Below are positions 7,880 to 13,471 of a DNA stretch of 13,522 nt, in pieces. Under the pieces are notes generated by a model. It was not told the origin of the DNA, did no database searches, and worked only from the letters and a program-made list of their open reading frames with translations. How positions within the stretch are numbered: position 1 is the first letter of the stretch; the number at the start of each line of letters is the position of its first letter. This stretch comes from Flavobacteriaceae bacterium UBA5544. GTDB taxonomy: Bacteria; Bacteroidota; Bacteroidia; Flavobacteriales; Flavobacteriaceae. The position numbers and the translations under genes were made by a program. The stretch lies in contig DINI01000026.1 in NCBI GenBank assembly GCA_002426755.1, positions 156,968 through 170,489 on the forward strand, given 5' to 3'.

Positions 7880-7906
7880 CATTAAAATCGCGTATATGTA
7901 TTTTGA

Positions 7907-8611
7907 ATGAAATGTTTGATATTTTTAGGAATCTTGATATTGCCTTTTCATGTGATGGCGAAGGAATGGAACTGCTTAAAAACGTTTCAGAAAGACACTA
8001 ACGAAACAACTTTGCCACCTCAAGATTGGTTAAAGTCAGATAGAACCCACAACACCGAAGTTTGGATGAATGCAAACCTTTATAATCTTACCAATAACAA
8101 ACCTGAAGAATATAGAACGATTAAGCAACGAAAGGACTTTTTCGCTTGGCTGTCTTCTGAACTGAAAAGTAAAGGACACGAAGTGGTTTGGCCCACTATG
8201 GCCCATTTTATTTCGAATAAATTGCGGTTGTTGGAGTGCTTTCCTTATGAAATGTTGACCAACAAAAAGATGAAGACCTATGCAAATGCAGGAAGTGATG
8301 CGGTTTTTTTCAATTCGTTTGAAACGTTAAGTGAATTGTATCATTCTGAAACCATTTTGAAGGCTGAACAAGCGGAACAATGGGATAAGGATATCTTGCA
8401 TAAAGAGCAGCACGAATGGATTGAGAAAGTCTATCAAACAATGGATGAGCACAGCGTTAAGCACATTGAACGCATTGCAAAAGGGAAGTCTGTTTACAGT
8501 CTGTTTGTTCCGAAGGATATTCGTTTTGTGGGTGATATTTCCAAAGCTGAAGATCGTTATGTGTATGCGCTTGAAAAACTTCGAAATTACTGCAAATCAC
8601 AAAACAAATAA
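7907..8611 (+). CDS. Exported conserved hypothetical protein
   Basis: I do not recognise a named domain. The 234-residue product has a Sec signal peptide (MKCLIFLGILILPFHVMA, cleavage expected after residue 18). The mature chain starts KEWNC and looks soluble, mainly helical and rich in Trp, Tyr and charged residues. Cysteines remain at C23, C111 and C229. Segments such as DWLKSDRTHNTEVW (40-53), IKQRKDFFAWL (72-82) and KGHEVVWPTMAHFISNKL (89-106) look conserved rather than random. I have a vague memory of such Flavobacteriaceae proteins being labelled insecticidal toxin complex protein; nothing here supports a toxin role. No full-match promoter box precedes it, so it may be read from the HMG-CoA lyase promoter. 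It probably acts in the periplasm. Confidence 0.75.
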   Translation: MKCLIFLGILILPFHVMAKEWNCLKTFQKDTNETTLPPQDWLKSDRTHNTEVWMNANLYNLTNNKPEEYRTIKQRKDFFAWLSSELKSKGHEVVWPTMAHFISNKLRLLECFPYEMLTNKKMKTYANAGSDAVFFNSFETLSELYHSETILKAEQAEQWDKDILHKEQHEWIEKVYQTMDEHSVKHIERIAKGKSVYSLFVPKDIRFVGDISKAEDRYVYALEKLRNYCKSQNK

Positions 8612-8617
8612 ATAAAG

Positions 8618-8646
8618 TTGGATTCGCAATTTTAATCGTATCTTTG
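8618..8646 (+). promoter_or_regulatory. Promoter of guaB
   Basis: TTG at 8618-8620 and TATCTTTG at 8639-8646 are separated by 18 bases, a good flavobacterial -33/-7 pair. Transcription would begin near 8651-8653, inside the palindrome that follows. This position rules out the upstream ATG at 8648 as the guaB start. Confidence 0.75.
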
Positions 8647-8648
8647 CA

Positions 8649-8669
8649 TGCAATTAAATTTTAATTGCA
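8649..8669. promoter_or_regulatory. Perfect palindrome over the guaB transcription start
   Basis: TGCAATTAAA (8649-8658) and TTTAATTGCA (8660-8669) are exact inverted arms of ten bases around one central T. It starts three bases after the -7 box and ends two bases before the guaB ATG, so it covers the transcription start and nearly the whole leader. It has the form and position of a repressor operator; in RNA it could also be a 5'-end hairpin. Confidence 0.6.
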
Positions 8670-8671
8670 AA

Positions 8672-10144
8672 ATGAACGCACATCAAAACAAAATCGTAGG
8701 TGAAGGTCTTACTTACGATGACGTCCTTTTAGTTCCGGCCTTTTCAGAAGTACTTCCGCGAGAGGTCAATATTCAAACTCAATTCACTCGAAACATTAAG
8801 ATCAACATTCCTATTGTATCTGCTGCTATGGATACAGTTACGGAGAGTGCGATGGCCATTGCGATTGCTCGCGAAGGTGGTATCGGTGTGCTTCATAAAA
8901 ATATGACCATTACGGAGCAAGCCAATGAAGTGCGAAAGGTGAAACGTGCCGAGAGTGGCATGATCACCGACCCCGTGACGTTGACTCTGTCTGCCACAGT
9001 GTTGGATGCTAAGCAAAATATGGCTGAACACAGCATTGGCGGGATTCCGATTGTGGATGCCCATGGGACTTTGAAGGGTATAGTGACCAATCGGGATTTG
9101 CGTTTTGAAAAAGATAATACCAGACCGATTGTGGAGGTGATGACCAAGGACAATTTGATCACCGCTCCCATTGGTACGTCTTTGCAAGATGCGGAAGGCA
9201 TTCTACAAAAGAACAAAATCGAAAAATTACTGATTGTTGATGACCATTATAAACTCGCAGGCTTAATCACGTTTCGGGATATTACGAAGTTGACGACCAA
9301 ACCCATTTCTAATAAGGACAGTTTTGGACGTTTGCGTGTGGCTGCGGCATTGGGCGTTACTGCGGATGCGGTGGAGCGAGCAGAAGCCTTGGTCAACTCT
9401 GGGGTGGATGCGGTGATTATTGATACTGCCCATGGACATACGAAAGGTGTGGTGAGCATCTTAAAAGACATTAAAAAGAAATTCCCAAAATTGGAAGTTG
9501 TGGTTGGCAATATTGCCACAGGTGCTGCTGCCAAGTATTTGGTGGAGGCGGGTGCCGATGCGGTAAAAGTTGGTATTGGACCAGGATCTATTTGTACAAC
9601 GCGTGTGGTGGCTGGTGTTGGGTTTCCACAGTTTTCTGCGGTGTTGGAAGTTGCTGCTGCCATAAAAGGCTCGGGAGTTCCTGTGATTGCAGATGGAGGT
9701 ATTCGATATACGGGTGATATTCCCAAAGCGTTGGCTGCGGGTGCGGATACGGTGATGTTGGGTTCGCTGTTGGCGGGTACCAAAGAATCTCCTGGGGAAA
9801 CTATTATTTATGAAGGACGAAAGTTTAAGTCGTATAGAGGCATGGGATCTGTGGAGGCGATGAAGCAGGGGAGTAAGGACCGTTATTTTCAGGATGTGGA
9901 GGATGATATTAAGAAATTGGTACCAGAAGGTATTGTGGGTCGTGTGCCTTATAAGGGTGATTTGTTTGAAAGTATCCACCAGTTTGTGGGCGGTTTGCGC
10001 GCGGGTATGGGGTATTGTGGTGCCAAAGACATTGCTACCTTGCAGGAGACTGGACAGTTTGTGAAGATTACCGCCTCTGGGATTAATGAAAGCCACCCAC
10101 ATGACGTAACGATTACCAAAGAGTCGCCTAATTATTCTAGATAG
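8672..10144 (+). CDS. guaB: Inosine-5'-monophosphate dehydrogenase
   Basis: Converts IMP to XMP with NAD+, the committed step toward GMP. From the ATG at 8672 it has 490 residues, the standard length. LTYDDVLLVPAFSEVLP (13-29) is the family start. Two CBS domains fill about 95-208 (for example GGIPIVD and LLIVDD), inserted in the barrel as usual. GIGPGSICTTR (301-311) holds the catalytic cysteine C308. ADGGIRYTGDI (340-350) binds the IMP phosphate and YRGMGS (388-393) follows. KDRYFQ (402-407) carries the flap Arg-Tyr pair and GLRAGMGYCG (441-450) the C-terminal loop. The frame could start at 8648, but that ATG abuts the -7 box. The gene is visibly richer in G and C than the AT-rich genes to its right. 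It is the last core gene before the accessory region. Confidence 0.96.
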   Translation: MNAHQNKIVGEGLTYDDVLLVPAFSEVLPREVNIQTQFTRNIKINIPIVSAAMDTVTESAMAIAIAREGGIGVLHKNMTITEQANEVRKVKRAESGMITDPVTLTLSATVLDAKQNMAEHSIGGIPIVDAHGTLKGIVTNRDLRFEKDNTRPIVEVMTKDNLITAPIGTSLQDAEGILQKNKIEKLLIVDDHYKLAGLITFRDITKLTTKPISNKDSFGRLRVAAALGVTADAVERAEALVNSGVDAVIIDTAHGHTKGVVSILKDIKKKFPKLEVVVGNIATGAAAKYLVEAGADAVKVGIGPGSICTTRVVAGVGFPQFSAVLEVAAAIKGSGVPVIADGGIRYTGDIPKALAAGADTVMLGSLLAGTKESPGETIIYEGRKFKSYRGMGSVEAMKQGSKDRYFQDVEDDIKKLVPEGIVGRVPYKGDLFESIHQFVGGLRAGMGYCGAKDIATLQETGQFVKITASGINESHPHDVTITKESPNYSR

Positions 10145-10270
10145 GGATTTCCTTTTTTTATTACTGCTATTTTTTAGTTGTGAGCTATTGTTGGGCAATG
10201 ATATGCTTGTAACTATTTGTTATACATTATGGTAGGTATTGGTTTACTTGTACTTGCAATTGCTAGTTAA

Positions 10271-10501
10271 GTGGTCGCAATGGCGAGTTTCATGAACGCA
10301 ATGGCGAGTTTCGTGAACGCAATGACGAGTTTCATGAACGCAATGGCGAGTTTCATGAACGCAATGACGAGTTTCATGAACGCAATGGCGAGTTTCATGA
10401 ACGCAATGGCAAGTTTCATGAACGCAATGGCGAGTTTCGTGGTCGCAATGGCGAGTTTCGTGAACACAACGGCGAGTTTCGTGGAGGCGCTAGCTTGTTT
10501 T
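10271..10501. repeat. Minisatellite: 11 tandem units of 21 bp
   Basis: Eleven head-to-tail units of exactly 21 bp. Each starts ATGAAC, GTGAAC or GTGGTC and continues GCAATGGCGAGTTTC with point changes; units 1 and 9 are identical, units 3 and 5 share GAC for GGC, and unit 11 is degraded. Six of ten junctions read TTCATGAA, a perfect palindrome. Because 21 is a multiple of three, several frames stay open. A rightward frame from GTG 10271 to 10510 would give 79 residues of repeated (M/V)NAMASF, and a leftward frame (10467-10267) repeats of MKLAIAF. Differences between units mostly change amino acids in both frames and no promoter is evident, so I do not call a gene. The unit is richer in G+C than its surroundings. 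The flanks 10145-10270 and 10502-10600 show no gene. Confidence 0.92.
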
Positions 10502-10600
10502 GTGATTTAACTGTGGGATTGTTTTGGGGTACTTGTTGGGAATGTTGGCGATTTGATAGATTAATTTGCGTCGTAAAATTTTAAAGAAAAAACTTGGAGA

Positions 10601-10729
10601 TTAGAACGGTTCTTGAGCGGTTGCGTGTCTTGGCAAGAACTATTAAAAGAACAAAACTCCGCTGGGAAATCCGATAGGATTTTCTAGATAAGCGATGGTC
10701 AAGCAATGGCTTATATATGTCGTTATGGT
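10601..10729 (-). repeat. attC-like site of cassette 1
   Basis: A 129-bp structured spacer. Read leftward its outer boxes are CCATAAC (10729-10723) and GTTCTAA (10607-10601). Complementary end segments include AACG (10605) with CGTT (10721), AGC (10616) with GCT (10709) and TTGC (10621) with GCAA (10703). Internal stems are GTTCTTG/CAAGAAC (10609-10615 with 10634-10640), AAATCC/GGATTT (10667-10672 with 10677-10682) and ATAAGC/GCTTAT (10688-10693 with 10709-10714). The segment 10623-10640 matches 15 of 18 bases of 13499-13516 in the right-hand spacer, which also places the left box at 10601-10607. ATGGTCAAG occurs twice (10695 and 10725). Confidence 0.5.
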
Positions 10730-11046
10730 CAAGTTTTTTTCCTTTTAAATGTCAAAGTTTTTATATTACGGCTTTCAGTTATATTAAATTCCAATTTTGT
10801 TGGTTTTCGAGATGAATAATTATTAAACCCATTTTTAACAATCCAATTTCCAATTTGTTTTCCATTAAAGTCAAAAGCTTTTTTGGAAGATGTTCCGCAA
10901 GCTGTTTTAACGCAAAACTCCTTTGTTTCAGGTAATATAAATTTCACGTTTTCTCGATGTTTAAAAAAATCATTAGAATCGGAAGTTTTTAATCCTAATC
11001 TCCAAATCGAATTGGTAGGTTGTACAGTAAGAACTATCAAAGCCAT
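10729..11046 (-). CDS. Cassette-borne hypothetical protein, 105 aa
   Basis: No family recognised. The product starts MALIVLTVQPTNSIWRLGLK, is basic toward the end (KTLTFKRKKT) and has no signal peptide or membrane segment. The central part (NGKQIGNWIVKNGFNNYSS) looks like a small mixed alpha/beta or beta-rich fold. The ATG at 11046 lies eight bases after the stop of the 330-aa gene, so the two are one transcription and probably one functional unit. Its TGA stop (10731-10729) shares one base with the attC-like end box, the close packing expected of a cassette gene. Reality is supported by operonic spacing and by a plausible composition; length alone would not be convincing. Confidence 0.6.
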   Translation of the reverse strand: MALIVLTVQPTNSIWRLGLKTSDSNDFFKHRENVKFILPETKEFCVKTACGTSSKKAFDFNGKQIGNWIVKNGFNNYSSRKPTKLEFNITESRNIKTLTFKRKKT

Positions 11047-11054
11047 TTTTATAC

Positions 11055-12047
11055 CTATGAATTCTTGTTAGTTTTCCACGTTTGATATGTGGTAATCGCT
11101 TGCAGCATGTTATTAGTTGTAATGTTGCTATTTATTTCCTTTAATTCAGAAACTATAGTTTCACTTGATTCTACAAGAGAAAGAAAGTTTTGATTTAATT
11201 TAGTTAATTGGTTATTAATTTGAGCTAATCGAACTTCAATCTTATCAAGTTTATTTAAAACGCTTTTCTGCCAAGTACTATCAAATACACCCAATTTTTC
11301 GAACGCCTCATATATTTCGAAATATCTAATTTTTTTGTCATTAATGTAAAAAACCAACATTGCGTTCGACATATTTTGGTAGAATTCCAGCGTTCTTATT
11401 TGACTTTCAATTGTAGGTTTAAATAATCTACCAAGTTTAAAAATATTTTCCAAATTTGCATCAAATCCAACTGCTTTTCCTCCTTCTAATTTCGCTAAAT
11501 TGGCTTGCAAGTTTTCGTTTAATTTTTCTAAATCACTTCTTTTTGAGTCTTGAATAATTCTATTTTTTATCGTTGTTGTATCAATTAAATTTTCTAACTC
11601 TTCTCTGTCAGATAGAATTCGTTCACGGTAGTCTTTCAAAAATGTAGCTATTTTTAAAAATGAATACAATTGATTTTCGCCTCCTTTTTTTACAATATTA
11701 TTTTCATTTTCTATAACTGATTTTTTAAAATCATCGATTGAGGAAACATCTATTTTTTGTAATTCTTCAACTTGGTTTTTCAACTCATCAACTTTACTCA
11801 TTTTAGCATTCAACTTTTCGTTCTTTAAATCTTGAATTTGTTTTCTTTCTATGGAACGTTTATTTTGAAATTCTTTTGCTTTTTCTTTGTCTTTTTTTGC
11901 TGAAAAAATTAACAGAAATCCAATTACAGAGCAAATAATCACACCCATTACTTGTCCAATAGCATCATCTTGTACAGGGTTAATTATAAGGTCTATTAAA
12001 GGTAAAAATGCAATGACCAGAAAAAAAATCCCAATTCCTTTTTTCAT
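11055..12047 (-). CDS. Cassette-borne membrane-anchored coiled-coil protein
   Basis: No family recognised by name. The 330-residue product has two membrane helices near the N-terminus (about 4-22, GIGIFFLVIAFLPLIDLII, and 31-50, GQVMGVIICSVIGFLLIFSA). The short loop between them contains NPVQDD. From residue 51 it is Lys/Glu-rich and strongly helical, with probable coiled coils at about 55-100, 160-185 and 262-310. A more globular part at about 195-258 contains LGRLFKPTIESQIRTLEFYQNMSNAMLVFY-like sequence and then YFEIYEAFEKLGVFDSTW. The short hairpin of two TMs suggests that the long C-terminal part is cytoplasmic. It is the first gene of its cassette, 43 bases from the GTTATGG start box, and is followed by the 105-aa gene. 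Possible roles include a scaffold or defence/stress factor; none is shown by the sequence. Confidence 0.78.
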   Translation of the reverse strand: MKKGIGIFFLVIAFLPLIDLIINPVQDDAIGQVMGVIICSVIGFLLIFSAKKDKEKAKEFQNKRSIERKQIQDLKNEKLNAKMSKVDELKNQVEELQKIDVSSIDDFKKSVIENENNIVKKGGENQLYSFLKIATFLKDYRERILSDREELENLIDTTTIKNRIIQDSKRSDLEKLNENLQANLAKLEGGKAVGFDANLENIFKLGRLFKPTIESQIRTLEFYQNMSNAMLVFYINDKKIRYFEIYEAFEKLGVFDSTWQKSVLNKLDKIEVRLAQINNQLTKLNQNFLSLVESSETIVSELKEINSNITTNNMLQAITTYQTWKTNKNS

Positions 12048-12083
12048 ATTGATTTTAAATTAATGTCGCTATGTTCAACTTGC

Positions 12084-12215
12084 CCATAACATGTTTGTAT
12101 ATGAAAAGTAGCAGATTTATGTGTACCGTTTTTCGGTTTAGAAACAAAGATAGCAGAAAAGAACCAAACGTTAGTTTAGCTCTTAACTGCTATTTTTTAT
12201 ATACCATGTTGTGTG
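12084..12215 (-). repeat. attC-like site of cassette 2, foldback spacer
   Basis: A 132-bp spacer with long inverted ends. The arm at 12086-12114 pairs with 12187-12212 over 26 positions, with a three-base TTT bulge near 12094-12096. 23 pairs are Watson-Crick and the other three are G-T/G-U on the rightward strand. Those three would be A-C mismatches on the leftward strand, so the rightward strand folds best. Relative to leftward genes that is the bottom strand, the one recombined in classical attC sites. Inside are a hairpin ACCG-TTTTT-CGGT (12125-12137) and AAAC-GTTA-GTTT (12167-12178), plus a third TAGCAG copy at 12151. Outer boxes, read leftward, are ACACAAC (12215-12209) and GTTATGG (12090-12084). 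Confidence 0.55.
12145..12152 (-). promoter_or_regulatory. -7 promoter box inside the spacer, for cassette 1
   Basis: Read leftward, TATCTTTG at 12152-12145 is the same box as that of guaB. It points at the 330-aa gene, whose ATG lies 98 bases further. The nearest TTTG upstream is only 12 bases away, so a proper -33 element is missing. Confidence 0.4.
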
Positions 12216-12245
12216 CAGTTATATTTACTGTTTTGTGAGTTATAT

Positions 12246-12377
12246 TTATTTTCTTTTAAAAATCTCACGCCAAGTAATATCTTTTCTAATCCCAACTTTT
12301 CTTATAAGTAGATACACTAACTTTCCAAAAAGATACATTAATGCTATAACACCTATCCATTTTAAAATTAAGTCCAT
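12246..12377 (-). CDS. Small cationic membrane protein, 43 aa (possible immunity protein)
   Basis: A short reading frame with ATG at 12377 and TAA at 12248-12246. The product has one hydrophobic helix (about 3-25, LILKWIGVIALMYLFGKLV then YLLI) and a strongly basic tail (RKVGIRKDITWREIFKRK). It begins 25 bases after the stop of the 306-aa lipoprotein gene and ends 30 bases before the attC-like box, filling what would otherwise be an empty 187-base stretch in the cassette. Position, composition and clean ends support a real gene. A single-helix basic protein behind a putative membrane-active secreted protein resembles bacteriocin immunity arrangements; this function is inference only. A regulatory or assembly partner is equally open. 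Confidence 0.6.
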   Translation of the reverse strand: MDLILKWIGVIALMYLFGKLVYLLIRKVGIRKDITWREIFKRK

Positions 12378-12402
12378 ATTATTAGTATTTAAATTTTTGA
12401 GT

Positions 12403-13323
12403 TTAAGATACCAAAGCTACACAAACAGCAAATTCAGCGACTGTTATTGCAACACCAATCGGCCCCATAAATTTGGTTGCAATCTTTTTAAATGCTTTTT
12501 TCAATATTTTTTTTCTTGCGCTTTTTCCACCAGCTTCGGATAAACCTCTTAAATCATCAAATACATCCAGACCCGTTGCTGCAATGGCACATCCAACAAT
12601 TTCACCCCATGATTGAGCATAAATTGAATTTCCAAATAATAAGTTAAAATCAACAGAAGTTGTATAATTCTGTTCATTTTCAACTTCGATCATACCGATA
12701 ACTAATGGAATGAGACTTGATTCATCTTCATCGCCATCCATAATTTCAGCAATATCGTTATTATCATATCCTTTTGACCTCAAGTAATTTTTTGCTTCTT
12801 CAATTGTTGGTTCGAGGGCATCAACAACAGGTTGAATTGGAATTTCAAAAGTTGCCAAACATTCTTGTTCAGATTCGGTGGTTTCTCCACCCGTTTCTTC
12901 TTCATCATTTCCAACATCGTTATCAATATACTCTTCGATTATTTGCAGACCATATTGTTGTTTTATTTGAATTAATTCAGTGACCGTTTCGACTTGGTCT
13001 ACAATTTCTTGAACATCGAGTTCACCATTTTCATTCAAGAATTCATCGGAAAATTGCAGACAAATTGTTTCAGTTGCCAGTTGTATTTCCCGTGACATAT
13101 TCCCTGCTCCATTTTGTCCTTTATTATTAAATGCAATAGAATTGATGTCATTTTGACTTTGTTTTAGAGAAGCCAAAAAAGAAGAATTTAGTTCTTTTTG
13201 AGATATAAGTTCATCACTGTCTGATTGGCAAGATTGGAAAATAAACATTCCAGAGAAGAACACTAATTTAATAGCAAAGATTGCTATGGTTCCTTTAATA
13301 ATTTTTTTTAAAGTATTATTCAT
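12403..13323 (-). CDS. Lipoprotein with bacteriocin-like hydrophobic C-terminus
   Basis: No named family recognised. The 306 residues start with a basic, hydrophobic lipoprotein signal peptide ending in FQSC, lipidated Cys32, followed by QSDSDE, similar in charge pattern to Bacteroidota surface-export signals. The middle (60-220) is acidic, with a run of Glu/Thr/Gly near 137-152. At 228-240 LLFGNSIYAQSWG resembles a second cleavage region (IYAQ). After it the character changes to EIVGCAIAATGLDVFDDL. A basic amphipathic stretch (KSARKKILKKAFKKIATKF, 267-285) then leads to the hydrophobic GPIGVAITVAEFAVCVALVS end (287-306), with cysteines C245 and C301. The tail resembles membrane-active peptides. 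I recall similar AQSW...GPIGVAI tails in other Bacteroidota hypotheticals, unverified. It leads cassette 2 and is followed by a 43-aa membrane protein. Confidence 0.78.
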   Translation of the reverse strand: MNNTLKKIIKGTIAIFAIKLVFFSGMFIFQSCQSDSDELISQKELNSSFLASLKQSQNDINSIAFNNKGQNGAGNMSREIQLATETICLQFSDEFLNENGELDVQEIVDQVETVTELIQIKQQYGLQIIEEYIDNDVGNDEEETGGETTESEQECLATFEIPIQPVVDALEPTIEEAKNYLRSKGYDNNDIAEIMDGDEDESSLIPLVIGMIEVENEQNYTTSVDFNLLFGNSIYAQSWGEIVGCAIAATGLDVFDDLRGLSEAGGKSARKKILKKAFKKIATKFMGPIGVAITVAEFAVCVALVS

Positions 13324-13372
13324 AATTTTTGTTTTTATATTTATAAAATTGGCGGCTCATTCGTTAGAGTCC

Positions 13373-13451
13373 ATACGTTCATCGTATCTTTAATGTCTTT
13401 TTGATGAATTTACACATATTTCGACTTTGGATGGTCAATCCCTTTTTGACC
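13373..13451. promoter_or_regulatory. Inverted repeats in the leader of the lipoprotein gene
   Basis: Two short hairpin-forming repeats lie between the cassette start and the ATG at 13323. GGTCAA (13433-13438) pairs with TTGACC (13446-13451), and ATACG (13373-13377) with CGTAT (13383-13387). No TAnnTTTG box reads leftward between 13324 and 13471, so a promoter may lie in the right-hand spacer or outside the window. A leader of about 150 bases is long for this region. Confidence 0.35.
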
Positions 13452-13471
13452 GTTATGTTTGTTTTTATTGT

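Noticed and set aside
7894..7905. A TATTTTG box just upstream of the exported hypothetical gene.
   Set aside because: One base short of TAnnTTTG and only two bases before the start codon, which would leave no leader; the signal peptide shows that the start at 7907 is right.
10143..10159. Terminator after guaB (AGG, five-base loop, CCT, then a T-tract).
   Set aside because: The stem is three base pairs and includes the stop codon; too weak to call.
9461..10198. Long leftward reading frame (245 aa) opposite guaB.
   Set aside because: It is antisense to an intact, motif-complete guaB and gives a low-complexity His/Arg/Ser-rich product; a shadow frame.
10271..10501. CRISPR array.
   Set aside because: Units are directly tandem with no unique spacers and no cas genes.
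10267..10510. Repeat-protein genes on either strand over the minisatellite.
   Set aside because: Frames stay open because the unit is 21 bp; unit differences are mainly amino-acid changing and no promoter is visible. Kept as a repeat only.
10883..11071. Rightward 62-aa frame opposite the 105-aa gene.
   Set aside because: It is antisense to a gene with operon spacing and has no promoter or family likeness.
12211..12543. Rightward 110-aa frame across the end of cassette 2.
   Set aside because: It overlaps the lipoprotein and the 43-aa gene in antisense, and starts inside the attC-like box; composition (Phe/Tyr/Cys-rich) is typical of a shadow.
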